Source of the DNA: Eriocheir sinensis
Lineage: Eukaryota; Arthropoda; Malacostraca; Decapoda; Varunidae
Length of the DNA stretch: 64,000 bases
Assembly (NCBI RefSeq): GCF_024679095.1
Contig: NW_026111753.1
Span: 138,501-202,500, forward strand
Direction: 5' to 3'
Shown here piece after piece: positions 35,521 through 46,840 of this stretch (position 1 is its first letter; the number at the start of each line of letters is the position of its first letter). The notes below the pieces were generated by a model that searched no databases, was not told the origin of the DNA, and saw only the letters and a list, made by a program, of their open reading frames with translations. The translations under genes and the position numbers were made by a program.

Positions 35521-35815
35521 AAAAAAACTACTACCCCTACTACTACTACTACTGTGTTGAACATTATGAGCCGCCACACACAAAAAAGTAGAATATTACA
35601 TCAATATTTTGATTATTATTTATTATCTTTTTTTCATATATCTTGAAACTTTCCGCACAGGTAAGTAGGTTCATTGAGCTTTACTCCGTATATTATAAAA
35701 TTTTAATAAATTTATTTTAATCAACCAAAAATTACGACAACTCATCGATTTAGGAATGTACTAAAAAGCGAAAATAACAGCTTTTAAGGAATGTTATGAA
35801 ATTATTGAAGATACA

Positions 35816-35816
<1 letters not shown>
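35521..35816. other. Unique AT-rich sequence with short (ACT)n
   Basis: ACT triplets at 35529-35552; otherwise unremarkable. Confidence 0.5.

Positions 35817-35892
<76 letters not shown>
35817..35892 (+). repeat. (GT)n microsatellite, left half of a split array
   Basis: About 37 GT copies ending exactly at the hAT-like terminus. The array resumes on the far side of the transposon at 36667. Confidence 0.98.
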
Positions 35893-35893
<1 letters not shown>

Positions 35894-36474
35894 AGGGTTG
35901 GAAAAATCTTGATTTTATTATTAAAAATCGATTTATTTAATATAAATCGGATTTTTTCGATGTAAATCGATTTTTTATTTAAATGTGTTTTTTACCTTAA
36001 TCGTTTTTTGGTTTATGTTGATTATTTGTTGCACTCTTATGAGAACATTTTCTTGTAAGAAACTTTGTCAATGACAAATGAAGCCATAGTTTAGTGGTTT
36101 TTTACTTGAAAATCATAAGTAGAAAAATGCTTATAATTAAATCCGATCTGACAAGTTAAAACAACCAGACCAAAAGGACAGAGAAACAGAAGAGGGACTT
36201 CAATCAATATAAAGTCAAATTTGGATCATATTAATAAGAAATTAGACTCAATCATGTTTCTGCGCATTAAAAAAATAATGATGTCCATTAAACTTTATAA
36301 TTACATTTATTGTTGTTATCAACAAAAAGACATTACTTTCCTTTTTTATACTTTTTAATAACTGTCTTGTAAGAGAAGGCAATTATTCACTGGTGCCTGA
36401 CTTGCTACATAACCAGTACAGGACAAGCGGACTTGATGCTTGTCCTGTACATGTGGGTCACATTTTCTTCTTTC

Positions 36475-36563
<89 letters not shown>

Positions 36564-36666
36564 CAGTATACTTCATTGTGATTTAAATCATGATTTTTTT
36601 AACTCTGATTTAAATCGATTTAAATCACATGATTTAAATTATTTGATTGAAATCAAAACAACCCTG
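35893..36666. mobile_element. Non-autonomous hAT-like element (774 bp) inserted in (GT)n
   Basis: It starts CAGGGTTG (35893-35900) and ends CAACCCTG (36659-36666), a perfect 8 bp inverted terminal pair with the CAGGG start usual for hAT elements. GTGTGTGT lies on both sides, as an 8 bp target duplication would, although the flanks are microsatellite so this is not independent proof. Subterminal regions carry repeated AAATCGATTT / GATTTAAATC palindromes on both sides. No transposase ORF is present, so it must have been mobilised by another element. It carries an AT array (36480-36562) and a 13 bp hairpin (36416-36450). Confidence 0.85.
36480..36562 (+). repeat. (AT)n microsatellite inside the hAT-like element
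   Basis: About 41 AT copies with one AA interruption. Confidence 0.97.
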
Positions 36667-36673
36667 GTGTGTG

Positions 36674-36719
<46 letters not shown>
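36667..36719 (+). repeat. (GT)n microsatellite, right half of a split array
   Basis: GT array with one GC interruption, starting directly at the transposon end. Confidence 0.97.
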
Positions 36720-36722
<3 letters not shown>

Positions 36723-36749
36723 GTTCAATACGGAATGTTAATATATATT

Positions 36750-36835
36750 TTGTTCGAAGCAGTGCTGAATGTTTTTTTTATCTTGTTTTCATTTTGTTGC
36801 TACCTTTGAGCTGTTTCCTTTACTGTGAAAAGTAA
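36750..36835 (+). mobile_element. LINE 3'-tail fragment (copy 5)
   Basis: The words gcagtgctgaatg, a T-run, ttgttttcattttgttgctacctttgagctgtttcc and actgtgaaaa follow the 3' tail of the Jockey-like LINE. It is diverged and short. Confidence 0.6.
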
Positions 36836-38095
36836 TTGATTTAGTAAGACATTTAATTGAGTAGTTTCTACGAAATTCACACTCGCAAACACATATATAT
36901 AAACCTAAATGAAAATAATGAAAAAAAACAGCAACAAAACAAATAATAATCAGCGTGTGTACCCATTTTTCTTTATAAAGCATTCAGAACCAAGCTAACC
37001 CGATTGATCTTTTTTACCCTGCTAAAGCCACGCACCAAGGAACAAACATACAAACAAACGATCGAGGCTCTATATTATCACACGTAACAAAACAGGACTC
37101 ACGCCAGTTTTAATATTTCATCATCGCGGCTTGACGAATTCATGAGCCGGGGCGCGCGTCACGGCTTGAAGTGCTGAAGCTCCACTAATCATACACGAAG
37201 CAAACACGTTGATCCTCTCGCCTGAAACACACGTGATATATACGCGTGTTCGCTGCAGGGGTCATTAGTCACCCGGGTGATGCCTCGCTGAATGTCTGTT
37301 TTCTTTCTTTTATTTCCGTTATTCATCATTTTTGTAGTTAATACCGAAAATATATTGAGTGATGTGATATCTATACTGTATTTATTATGCGTATGCCCCC
37401 GATCCCATTTGTTAGAGGTAGCATTCTTTTATCTAAACGCCGATAATTTGTCTATATAGTTCTTTTTTTGTGTGATTTTCGTTATTTACATGTTCCTGTT
37501 TTCCCCAATCAGCCTCTGTTAAGCGTATGTTGATTCTCGTGACTTTGACTTTAGGAGTTGATAAGATTTCTCTGTTTGCAAGAGATGGTGTGTTAATTTA
37601 TGAATGATTTTGCCACTTTATTTTAAGGTCACGTGTGTTTTTCCTCCTATTTTCATCACCCATATAACCTTCTGTGTGTGGAGAATATTTGATGAAAAAC
37701 TGATACGTATATGTTTAAATTCATGCAAAAAATAATTGAAATCACAAAAAAGATAAGCACTAGAAATCCATGCTATCACCGCGTACCGTAAAAAAAAAAA
37801 AAAAAAAAAGAATAAAACGGGAAGGGAAAAGGGAGGAAAACAAACAGCCAGACAACCAGCAAGCCTACGTGGGTCCAGGTGCGAGAGGTGAAGAGTGGAA
37901 AAAACAACAATCAAATATAAGGAGATGGTGTTTTTTGGGCTGAAGGAGAAAAGAAGACAAGCATTGGCTAAGGACACGGAAGTAATGATGCCCTCCCAGT
38001 ACTCGTCTGTGGCGGTCACGAAGGGTTGGCTCTAATGGGACGGACTCTACTCGTGCAGGATTATCAAAGGTTTTAAAGCTCCAATTATTTATTAT
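36836..38095. other. Unique sequence, 1.25 kb, with a small CpG-rich patch
   Basis: AT-rich except for a CpG-dense patch at 37120-37290. A 133-codon minus frame at 37618-38019 crosses a poly(A) run at 37790-37809 and shows no recognisable domain. Confidence 0.4.
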
Positions 38096-38196
38096 TTTTT
38101 TTTTTTACAACAAATGAGGCAGCTCAAGGGCACAAAAAAAAAAGAATAAAAAAAGCCCGCTACTCGCTGATTGATTGATTGATTGATTGATTGATT
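38096..38196 (-). mobile_element. LINE 3'-tail fragment (copy 6) with (ATTG)n
   Basis: On the minus strand: an AATC/ATTG tetranucleotide run, then agcgagtagcgggc, a T-run, tgtgcccttgagctgcctc, atttgttgt and poly(A). It lies 3' of the reverse transcriptase fragment on the same strand, so the two could be remains of one internally deleted element. Confidence 0.75.
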
Positions 38197-38199
38197 CAA

Positions 38200-38540
38200 A
38201 AGCTTTAGATAAACAGGAAAGTAAAGCTATAGGGCGGTAGTTTCAGGGAAGATAGATGTAGATAGGCAGAGACGAAAGAGTTTGACCAGGCAGGGTGTCA
38301 GCACAGAAGCACAGTTTTTAAGGACAATAGGAGGCACTCCATCAGGTCCATAAGCCCTCTGAGAGTTGAGGCCAGAAAGGACATAGAAAACATCATTTGG
38401 AAGAATCTTAATAACAGGCATAAAGGAGTCAGAGGGGGGATGAGTAGGAGGAATATGCCCAGAATCGTCCAGGGTGGAGCTCGTACAGAAAGTTTGAGCG
38501 AAGAGTTCAGCCTTAGAGACAGATGAGACGGCAGTGCTGA
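38200..38540 (-). pseudogene. Jockey-like LINE reverse transcriptase N-terminal fragment
   Basis: The minus-strand frame is open from about 38535 through SKAELFAQTFC and ILPNDVFYVLSGLNSQRA to GPDGVPP (38329-38349), then VLTPCLVKLFRLCLSTS-FP, stopping near 38227. The GPDGVPP word and spacing match the start of non-LTR reverse transcriptase domains (fingers region). The palm with YxDD is absent. About 30 bp after the stop the sequence changes to (ATTG)n and the family's 3' tail. The open frame without stops over 100 codons suggests fairly recent insertion. Confidence 0.88.
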
Positions 38541-38973
38541 CTTACATTCTCTCGTTCATTCACGCACTCGCTTACACTTACTCACTCTGTTACTCACTGA
38601 CTTGCATAACCTCTCGCTCACTCACATTCGGACCGTTACATATATTTTATTATATAGGATAATTTGGTTTTAGCTGTATGTTTAAATACTACAGTATCTC
38701 AATACCTCTGCTGCGCCCCACCGTTGCCAGATTGTCGTACTCAGACCATAGTATTTACCGGTTTCAGACGCCTAACTATTGGCAAGAAACATCAGGAATT
38801 GACTATTTTAACGATAATTTTAAGTGAATCTCCTTATTGGGGTCCACGAGACAGTTTTTGGGTCGGAAGTGGGTAAATATAAGAGGCTGAGTAAGACAAT
38901 CTTCCAACTTTGCACGGTGCGCCCAGCCATACCACTGGGAGAACAACGATCCAGCGCATCCACTCAAATTTAC
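38541..38973. other. Unique sequence
   Basis: Begins with degenerate CACTCACT words. No gene recognised. Confidence 0.4.
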
Positions 38974-39039
38974 CCTGGGCTGGGCGGGCGGTTTTGATTG
39001 GGCTGGGTGCCCAGCCCAGCCAAAATCGCCTAGCCCAGG
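38974..39039. repeat. Long imperfect hairpin, GGGCTGGG-rich
   Basis: CCTGGGCT...GGGCTGGG pairs with CCCAGCCC...AGCCCAGG around a 2-base loop, giving stems of about 30 bp with one mismatch cluster and a 4-base bulge. It lies 25 bp upstream of the LINE C-terminal relic. Confidence 0.7.
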
Positions 39040-39065
39040 GGTAGCAGTTATAGTGTAACCGCGGC

Positions 39066-39404
39066 TTAACTGCATGCCTCCCCCCTCCCGCGGCCCCGCT
39101 GCACGCGACTTTCTACTCGTGCACATCCCTATACTATCCAACTCCCGTACGCACGAGTTAACCAGCATCTTCACTCTTTCATCCCTCACGCTGGTAAACT
39201 CTGGAACAATCTTATTTCATCTGTATTTCCTCCTGCCTACGACTTGAACTTTTTCAAAAGGAGGGTATCAGGACACCTCTCCTCCCGAAATGGACCCCTC
39301 TTTCGGCCACCTCTTTTGATTCTTTTTAGGAGCAGCGAGTTGCGTGCTTTTTTTATTATTGTTTCCTTTTTGTGTGCCCTTGAGTTGTCTACTTTGTTGT
39401 AAAA
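39066..39404 (+). pseudogene. Jockey-like LINE ORF2 C-terminal end and 3' tail
   Basis: Reads NCMPPP, then after a one-base shift LPRPRCTRLSTRAHPYT, IQLPYARVNQHLHSFIPHAG, KLWNNL (39196-39213), then VFPPAYDLNFFKRRVSGHL, a C-terminal block typical of LINE ORF2 proteins. The frame runs on into the tail and stops just before poly(A) at about 39402. Only this 5'-truncated end is present. It is the reference copy used here to recognise the other tail fragments. Confidence 0.88.
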
Positions 39405-39614
39405 AAAAAAATATGTATTTCCTCCTGCCTACGACTTGAACTCTTTCAAAAGGAGGGTATCAGGATACCTCTCCTCCCGAAATTGACCCCTCTCTCGGCC
39501 ACCTCTTTTGATTCTTTTTAGGAGCAGCGAGTAGCGGGCTTTTTCTTTATTATTATTGTTTCCTTTTTGTGTGCCCTTGAGCTGTCTCCTTTGTTGTAAA
39601 AAAAAAAAAAAAAC
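39405..39614 (+). mobile_element. Second, stacked LINE 3' end
   Basis: Starting immediately after the poly(A) of the preceding copy, the sequence from tgtatttcctcctgcctac to ttgttgt-poly(A) is repeated with roughly ten substitutions. The simplest reading is a second 5'-truncated insertion into the first copy's poly(A); an unequal-crossover duplication is the alternative. Confidence 0.88.
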
Positions 39615-39634
39615 TGCGTGTGTCTGTCTAATGT

Positions 39635-40075
39635 GTGGGAGGTCAATGCAGCCTCACTCATACGTACTCAAGAGTGAGGAGGGAGTACATTCCTGCTCAG
39701 TATATACATTTTCAACACAAGGGTATGGGGCTGGCATGTCTTGGCTCGGGGAAGTGGACATCCTTGCCCTCCATGGCCTTGCATCCAACGGAGTGTAATT
39801 TAAACAAAGTGACAGGAAGGTGCAGTGAGGCGGAATGGCGGGTAATGGGAGGATACACTCACAAAGGACAGCGTCAAGATAATGTTTACTGGAACTGGTC
39901 CTGGAAGACTCATGTATTTAATAAGCCAAAGGGTCCCCTCCAACGATGTCATTCTTCATCATGCACGGGGATTGCTGTACGTAATTGGGTTAAATGCTGC
40001 AGTGTATGGTACTGGTTTTTCCCTCTATACGCTGTTTTACTGCGAGAAGGGAAGCAAATGTACTCTTCCACGTAA
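39635..40075 (+). other. 146-codon open frame of unknown meaning
   Basis: This frame and an overlapping 80-codon frame (39882-40124) lie in sequence without tandem repeats, which is rare here. The composition is rich in Trp and Cys, with no recognised domain, no conserved motif and no promoter evidence. Without a homology search it cannot be separated from chance. Confidence 0.15.
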
Positions 40076-40739
40076 TAGAAGAAAAGACGACCATTCATTT
40101 CATTATAAATCTAAATCCCGATAACTCATCATAATCTCAATCCCCAGCCATTCACGGCAGAACAAAGAATTTTCCAACGTTTTCCACCTCTGTCTGATGT
40201 TCGTGTTCTCCATATTGCTTCTGTTGTTAACTTATAATACCCTTTTTCTTTCTTCATATTCAGTATGGAGATATCAATCTATCTATCTATATCTATCTGT
40301 CTATCTATTTAAAACATTTTCCTGCACATGTGATACTTTTTTTTTCATTTTCATTTCTGTTTTAAGAAGAGGAATCATAAAATGTGTATGTGTGTGTGTG
40401 TGTGTGCCGACGACTGATTTGCCACTATTCCCCAGAAATTTATTCCTCTCCCTCCGTTTTCTTTCCTTTCCTCAACCCTCAGGGAAACAAATCGCTTGCG
40501 GTCCCTGCGGGTGCCGTGGAGCCAGCGTGGCCGCGCTGATCTTGACTAAAGTGTGGCCGCGGAGGACAGAGCGAGGCTGACAGACTCATCCATCCGCCTA
40601 CACACGGACATAAAACAAGAAAAGACGATACATGCTCACGGGAAATTTAAATGCTAAGGAGCTGAATCGATAGAGGAATCATAAACGTCGATGTGCCTCT
40701 GGTGACCGAGTTCCATTGTGTGTTTTGTAATTATGTCTT
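40076..40739. other. Unique sequence with short microsatellites
   Basis: A CTATCTAT patch at 40277-40310 and a GT run at 40382-40407. The segment 40490-40580 is CpG-rich. No gene recognised. Confidence 0.45.
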
Positions 40740-41440
40740 CGGGAGGAGGGTTAAGAAGAAGAGGAGGAGGAGAAGAAGGGTATGGAGGAAAACGATAAGG
40801 AGAGGAGGAGGATATTTTTTTTCTCTTTTCTTCTCGCCTCTCGCCTCTCCTCCTTCTCTGTTCTCTCCCCTCTTTACTTCGCCTTTCTCCTACTCTTCTC
40901 TCCTCTCCTCATCTCTCTTCCTCTTATCTCTTCTCCTCTTCTCTCCTCTCCTCTCCTCTCCTCTCCTCTTCTTCTTCTTCTTCGTCTTCTTCTGCTTCTT
41001 CTTTTTCTTCTTTATCGCCTTTTTCTTCTCCTCCTCCTCCTCCTCCTCCTCCTCGTCGTCGTCACCGTTTCCTCCTCCATCACCCTGACTTACGACCCGT
41101 CATAGATAATCTTCGTCCCTTTTCGCTGACAAATTGTTTCTTCCTCGCACCACGCTGACCCCTCACCGCCTCCTCCTCCTCCTCCTCCTCCTCTTTGCCT
41201 TCATCGATTGTTTTTGTTCTCCCTTTCTTTTGCCTCCCTCCTTCTCCTCCTTCTCTCTTCGTCCTCCTCTTCCTCCTCCTTCTCCTCCTCCTCCTGCTGT
41301 CGTCTCTATTTTCTCTTTCGCTTTTATTTTAATTTCTTCTTGTTCTTGTTCCTCTTGTTCCTTCTTTTTTTTCCTGTTCTTCTTCTTTTTCTTTTTCTTT
41401 TTCTTTTTCTTCTTCTCTTTCTTCTTCTTAACAGGCTGGA
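40740..41440 (+). repeat. Polypurine then polypyrimidine tract with (TCTCC)n, (TTC)n and (TCC)n
   Basis: A GGA-rich stretch at 40742-40810 is followed by about 600 bp of almost pure pyrimidine, including a CTCTC-type pentanucleotide run at 40938-40968, TTC triplets at 40969-41010 and 41370-41425, and TCC triplets at 41026-41055 and 41168-41192. Frames are Ser/Phe/Leu or Lys/Glu homopolymers. Mirror-symmetric pyrimidine runs of this kind can form triplex DNA. Confidence 0.88.
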
Positions 41441-41611
41441 GTAAGAAAATAATTGGTGTGAGGGGAAGCATTTTCACTCCTCTCTGCGTATTTTTATTTT
41501 CGAAGACAGATTTGACGATATTATTTCCCAGGTGTAGAAGGCACCGGGGAGGCTTTTATAGACTTGAGTGGACCAGTACAACATCATAAGGCTTCAAAGG
41601 GAGTAGTTTTA

Positions 41612-41650
41612 TTTTTGTCTGCCCGCACCGAGGTCACGCGCAGGTATACA
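41612..41650 (+). mobile_element. Possible short fragment of the SINE body
   Basis: caccgaggtcacgcgc is the reverse complement of a word in the SINE-related copies at 32.4 and 32.5 kb. The match is only about 25-30 bp. Confidence 0.35.
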
Positions 41651-41779
41651 TTTTCACACACCAAAAGGGAGAACAGGTTTCGTTCCTATTCTGTCACAGA
41701 AGTGTCTTCATAGTAGACGTGCATCCATATTTCATTGTCAGAGAAGAAGACGCGCATATATTGTCTCTACCAGAAGGGA

Positions 41780-41805
41780 TGTGTGTGTGTGTGTGTGTGT
41801 GTGTG
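41780..41805 (+). repeat. (GT)n microsatellite
   Basis: Perfect GT run of about 13 copies followed by G-rich sequence. Confidence 0.94.
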
Positions 41806-42064
41806 GATGGATGGGTGTGGGCGGGTGGGGAAGGGGTTGAGGGGTGAGGGAGAGACTGTTTGTGTTAGTGGGAGTGTTATCAATTTCTATCGCATTAAAC
41901 TTTCACGAGCGCCTCAAGCCATACCTCTCCCTTAAATCACCTCCTGTTGTCATGGCGCGCTGCAATTTACCTGTGTCACACCTGCCACATGTATTCAGTT
42001 AGTTTTCACGCTTGACTGATGGCCTGGCAGAGGACTCGTATTGAGTTTTGGCGTCGTACTTATT

Positions 42065-42069
<5 letters not shown>

Positions 42070-42109
<40 letters not shown>
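42070..42109 (+). repeat. (GA)n microsatellite
   Basis: Perfect GA array of about 20 copies. Confidence 0.96.
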
Positions 42110-42111
<2 letters not shown>

Positions 42112-42788
42112 AACCAAGTTTCATATCTCAACTACTTCAACTCATTACGCCGTGAAGTGTCCAGAGTTCGCGGTGTTTATGCCGTCACCAACACTGCCTT
42201 GCCATCGCGCCCACGAACCATGAACACTGGCAGGAGTTGTGCTCCCAGGCAGTGTGTCGGACGTGTTATAAGACGGAATTATCTCCATGCATAAACCGAA
42301 TAACAACATTTAACCAAAGAGAACATGGCCTCGTCGTAACTGAATCAGCTCCGACCACTGTTATGATCACCGCACAAATTTCATGACACAACGAATCACA
42401 TCATAATACAACGTCTACACTAATGGCGGATATACAAGGCGTTAATTATATCTGTTTTATTTGTCCCCTCTTCTACTATTTAAAGATTTTGCTAGGAAAA
42501 ACTTATAAAACAGTTTGAAATGATGCAGAACGCTTGTTGCTCCGATAACTCTCAAACACCACACTCAGCGAACCAAGTCAGGTCTCTTCCCTGACTGACG
42601 CGTCGATTATCGCGTCCATTTTGCCCATGGGGGAGGATCTTGGTGATTTGTTGTGTCACGGTGAGTAGCGGCCCATGAAGTGTGCGGTGAACTGAGGATT
42701 GTGGTGGCTTGTTGATTTCAAGGTAGAGGGTATGGGGGGGAGTAGAGTTGATAATAGGTGACTCAATGAGGAAAGGATAGGCCGGGTT

Positions 42789-42790
<2 letters not shown>
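42110..42790. other. Unique sequence
   Basis: Nothing recognised. Confidence 0.5.
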
Positions 42791-42830
<40 letters not shown>

Positions 42831-42965
42831 GGTAGTCTGAATTGAGATACTAGTTTCAGAAGCGAAAGCAAGAGGGGAAGAGAGGAAGGAAAGCCGGAAG
42901 ACAGGAAGGAAGGAAGGAAGGGAGGGAAGAGGGAAGGAAGAAATGGAGCAGGAGAAGTGAAAGGA
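42791..42965 (+). repeat. (GA)n and (GGAA)n purine tract
   Basis: GA at 42791-42829, then degenerate GGAA words at 42870-42965. Confidence 0.9.
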
Positions 42966-43296
42966 AAAAAAAGTAATTGTCTGCGTTCATCATCATAATA
43001 TTTGCATATTTGAGACTTTGAGAAGGTAGACCAGTCGTCCCATCCAACTTAGGGCATTTGGTAAAAAGTTATTTGGCAAGTTAAGCCCTCACTCGTCTAT
43101 ACGGCTCGGCGGGACGTTTTGTATATTGGCTGCGGTGACGGTGATGGGGCGGGCTGGCGGACTGGGGAGGGTCGGGCAAGGGTGTGTACTTCATGTGGTG
43201 GCCTGTTAGCGGGCGCAGGGCAGGACTAGAATGGGGTGAAGGGGGACGAAGGTGGTTAGGGTACACGCTCATATAAACTGCGTCTCAGCGCTACTA

Positions 43297-43336
43297 CTTC
43301 TACTATTACTTCTACTAATACCATTTCTACTACTAT

Positions 43337-43388
<52 letters not shown>

Positions 43389-43395
43389 TCTACGA
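43297..43395 (+). repeat. (ACT)n-(CTG)n array
   Basis: ACT triplets pass into six CTG triplets at about 43366-43386. Confidence 0.95.
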
Positions 43396-43476
43396 GCACG
43401 TGTGTGTGTATTGGCCCAGGTGTAGGTAATATGCAAGACATAGGCTCTCCCCTTAGCTTCAGAAACTCCAGGAATA

Positions 43477-43491
43477 TGTGTGTGTGTGTGT

Positions 43492-43526
<35 letters not shown>

Positions 43527-43680
43527 TCATATAATTGTAGTCTCCTTATTACTCACCATTCCTCCACCTCCACTTCCTCCTCCTCCTCCTCCTCCCCCTC
43601 ATCCTTATCGTCGTCTTCGTCCTCCTCTCATCATCCTCTTCCTCCTCCTTCTCCTCTTCCTCCTCCTCCTCCTCCCCAAC
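43477..43680 (+). repeat. (GT)n and (TCC)n arrays
   Basis: GT at 43477-43524 with one interruption. TCC-rich pyrimidine tract at 43560-43680. Confidence 0.93.
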
Positions 43681-43756
43681 CAATTAAGCCTCTATAGAAT
43701 GTGCGTCACCTCCGTTCTGAACACTAATTGAACTGTACCGAAGCTAAGTGTATGGT

Positions 43757-44586
<830 letters not shown>

Positions 44587-44630
<44 letters not shown>
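44587..44630 (+). repeat. (GT)n microsatellite
   Basis: Perfect GT array of about 22 copies. Confidence 0.97.
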
Positions 44631-44633
<3 letters not shown>

Positions 44634-44856
44634 ATATCTCCATTATAAGCTCTCAGGGCTCACATCATTGATTTTCATCGTGGACAGAGAAAAAAAGTAT
44701 ATTCCGACATAGGAACGAGTTAAAGTTGAGACGCGAATGATTAAATTATTCCAGGAAGGTTTGGTTTGGGGTGCATTAAAAAAAAGTGGATTAGAATGTA
44801 TTGACCCATTAGACAACAATAAAAGGTTAGAATGAAATATGAGTGAGGCTTTCCCC

Positions 44857-44983
44857 CACGGGCTGGTCATGTGCTGGACTCAATCGCCTGCCAGTACCCC
44901 TCCGGAAAAAGCTTGCACCCACGGTCTGATCATGTGCTGGACTCAATCGCCTGCCAGTACCCCTCCAGAAAAAGCTTTAGCTC
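44857..44983 (+). repeat. 63 bp tandem duplication
   Basis: cacgggctggtcatgtgctg begins at 44857 and its near-identical copy at 44920, so the period is 63 bp with only a few differences. One frame through it repeats MCWTQSPASTPPEKA, but the frame then runs into a CA array and has no other support as a gene. Confidence 0.9.
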
Positions 44984-45011
44984 ATAGGGCCGCTTCATGG
45001 GCACGACTTGA

Positions 45012-45016
<5 letters not shown>

Positions 45017-45073
<57 letters not shown>
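45017..45073 (+). repeat. (AC)n microsatellite
   Basis: Perfect AC array of about 28 copies. Confidence 0.97.
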
Positions 45074-45074
<1 letters not shown>

Positions 45075-45289
45075 TCTGGGCGGGGTAGGAGGGAGGGAGA
45101 GGGGGCCTGGCAGGATGGTTGGTTGAGCAGCAAGCATTCACGGTTCCAGATGGTCCGGCCTCCTCGTGTCTTATGGGGGACGCCTCCGCCCTGACACACT
45201 TGAGCCTCGCCTAATGGAATTTCCTTATGAGTTATTATACGGCCGACGCTCTGAGCTGCTCCCACTGACTCTAATATCATTGACCACGG

Positions 45290-45920
45290 CTACCTCTAAC
45301 CACCGCTGCCACCGTTCCTACCATGGTCACTACCTCTAACTGCTGCCAACCTCTCCTGCCATCATCACCACCACTACCATCCCACCATCATCACTAACCA
45401 CTGTCACTATTCCTGCCGTCATTCCCACCCACCAGTAACCACTACCACTACTACTACTACTACCTCCAGCACAACCACTAACCACTGCCACCACTAATGC
45501 TATCACCATCACTAACCACTACCTGCTGCCACTACTCCCACTACCATCACTACCACAAACCACTAACACCACTTCTTCCATCACTACCACTAACTGCGAC
45601 TACCACTACTAACCCGCAAATACTTCTGCTACCGTCACTACCACCATTAACCACTGCTGTTATTGTGTCTCCTGCTGCTTCTGCGCCTGCTTGAAGTTTA
45701 TCGGCATTATCATTTCTTGCGTCCTGCTGCTACCACCACTACCACCAACCACAACTACAACCACTGCTGTCTCTGCTGTGTCCCCTTTTGTTTCTGCTTC
45801 CCGATTCTGCTTCTGTTGGTATTGCTTCCGCTTTGTCTCCTACTCCTACTCCTCTCTTACTGCTACCACTGCTACCACGACCAACACCAATACCGCTACC
45901 ACTGCTGCCGCCACTACCAT
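45290..45920 (+). repeat. Degenerate (ACC/ACT/CTG)n trinucleotide region
   Basis: About 600 bp rich in CACTAC, ACCACT and CTGCT words with no long perfect array. It is best read as an old, decayed triplet array. Confidence 0.75.
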
Positions 45921-46019
45921 CTCTTCTGCTTCTCTTCCTGCTTGTCTCTGCCGCCACGATCACTGCTTTCTCTTTCTTTGTCTCTTTCTCTGTCTCAACT
46001 TTGCTTCTGCTTCTGCTGG

Positions 46020-46670
46020 TCTGCTGGATGTCTCCTCGCCGGGTGTTCTTGATCGCTGCTGGGTTTTCTTTATCTCCTCCTCCTTTTCCTCCTCCTCTTC
46101 CTCCTCCTTCTTCTCTTTCTCCTCCTCCTACTGCACCTACCTCCTCCTTCTCCTTCTCCTCCTTTCCTAATTCTGGTCTCTTTCTACCTCCTCACATCTC
46201 CTCTCCTTTCATCTTTTTTCTTCTTTATTCTTGCATGCACCCCGTTCTCCTTCCTGTCCGTCTTCCATTCATTCCCCTTCTTCCATTGTTCTCCTTTTTT
46301 CTTTTTTTCTCCTTGCTTCTCTCTTCTTCTCTTCCTGTTAATCTTCTGTCTCTCCTCTCACCCTCCTCTCCTAGTCTATTCTTCTGCTTCTTTCTCCGCT
46401 CTTCCCCTCTTCTCCTCTCCTCATCTCTCACCACCAAGCCTCTCTTCATCAACTCTCCTGTTCTCTCTCTCTTCTCCTTTCATCTCTCTCCATTCCTCTC
46501 TTCCCCTCTCCTCTTATTTTTCGTATCCCTTCTTTCCGTCTCGTTTCCCAATCTTTCCTCTGCTTTCCTTCCTCTCCCTCTTCTCCCTCTTCTCTCCCCT
46601 CGTATTCTCTCCACCTTCCTCCCCTTACGTCCTTTGTCTCTGCTCTGCATTGCGTGTTTATTCAATTTAT
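46020..46670 (+). repeat. Polypyrimidine tract, about 600 bp
   Basis: Almost continuous C and T with TCC, CTT and TCTCC words. A 298-codon frame spanning 45788-46684 is Ser/Pro/Leu-rich translation of this tract and is not accepted. Confidence 0.85.
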
Positions 46671-46840
46671 GTTCACTTTTATGAGTACTTAGCTTTCTCA
46701 TTCCTTTCCTGGCTTTTAATTTCTGCTCTCCGTATTATTTTTAAGTCTTTTAATAATCTGTTGGTCTCCTTTTCTTTCCTTGCTCCATTCATTCCTCCGT
46801 TTATGTTTAGCTATATTTCTCTTCTTTTGTTGTGATTTTC

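Noticed and set aside
45788..46684. 298-codon open frame on the plus strand
   Set aside because: It translates a 600 bp pyrimidine tract into Ser/Pro/Leu-rich sequence; stop codons need purines, so long frames are expected. No domain.
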